From JBBQFC01 sp038321615 (lineage in GTDB: Bacteria; Bacteroidota; Bacteroidia; Flavobacteriales_D; Cryomorphaceae): 15,091 nt of DNA. The notes beneath the pieces are model-generated. The model worked only from the letters and a program-made list of their open reading frames with translations. It was not told the DNA's origin and searched no databases. Position 1 is the first letter of the stretch. Each line of letters starts with the position of its first letter. The translations under genes were made by a program, and so were the position numbers. Shown here one piece after another: positions 15,008 to 15,091 of the stretch. The stretch is from positions 1 through 15,091 of the forward strand of contig JBBQFC010000070.1 in NCBI GenBank assembly GCA_038321615.1, in the 5' to 3' direction.

Positions 15008-15091
15008 ATGAACCAAAGAAATCCACATTCAACCAAGTGCGATATATACGGAAGTCTGCGGAAAACTTCCGTATATGCGCACGTTAGCGGT
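15008..15091 (+). CDS. Possible start of an open frame running off the window
   Basis: An ATG at 15008, about 11 bases after the predicted transcription start, opens a frame that stays open for 28 codons through the palindrome to the window end. It contains CDIYGSLRKTSVYAHVSG. The coding appearance may be a by-product of the palindrome, and no family is recognised. Confidence 0.15.
   Translation, partial: MNQRNPHSTKCDIYGSLRKTSVYAHVSG
15027..15089 (+). repeat. attC-like palindromic site (candidate recombination site)
   Basis: GTGCGATATATACGGAAGT (15037-15055) and ACTTCCGTATATGCGCAC (15065-15082) form a 12-bp perfect stem, a small bulge and five more pairs around the 9-base loop CTGCGGAAA. 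It is bracketed by ATTCAAC (15027-15033), an exact match to the attC R'' consensus RYYYAAC, and GTTAGCG (15083-15089), a 5 of 7 match to R' GTTRRRY. The 63-bp length is within the attC range. It starts 54 bases after the original recombinase stop. Confidence 0.5.

Noticed and set aside
1..15091. CRISPR array, tRNA, rRNA or riboswitch
   Set aside because: No regularly spaced direct repeats and no cloverleaf or rRNA-like sequence were recognised on either strand.

Overview
The window looks like part of a Bacteroidota chromosome, probably Flavobacteriales or a relative. The evidence is a type IX secretion C-terminal sorting domain, a DUF3667 membrane protein, several promoter-like sites of the Bacteroidota form TTTG-N19/20-TAnnTTTG, and few Shine-Dalgarno sequences. 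No taxonomic marker gene is present, so the lineage below phylum is an inference.

Bases 1-8812 are a surface-polysaccharide locus. It holds a partial asparagine-synthetase-like amidotransferase, three GT4-type glycosyltransferases, a Wzy/ligase-like multi-membrane-span protein and a second, complete asparagine-synthetase-like enzyme. A small PA2169-type (DUF2383) four-helix-bundle gene lies between them on the minus strand. The likely joint role is assembly and polymerisation of a glycan whose uronic acids may be amidated. Strand switches split the locus into several transcription units.

Bases 8813-12680 hold a decayed IS3-family remnant, a strong terminator, a DUF3667 zinc-ribbon membrane protein, a mostly empty stretch, and a secreted T9SS-cargo gene interrupted by one in-frame TAA.

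Bases 12681-15091 are the most unusual part. A tyrosine recombinase carries three N-terminal W-x6-W repeats that resemble HARP modules. Its 3' end is interrupted by a 294-bp element with 14-bp perfect terminal inverted repeats and a 4-bp TGGG direct repeat. That element contains only a GIY-YIG nuclease gene. Removing it with one TGGG copy restores a recombinase tail, D-Q-L-E-S-P-L-D-G-L-D-F-stop, typical of Bacteroidota Xer-like proteins. This points to a minimal GIY-YIG mobile element. Just beyond the original recombinase stop lie an outward-facing consensus promoter and a 63-bp attC-like palindrome. Recombinase, promoter and folded site together resemble an unusual integron-like platform that continues past the window.
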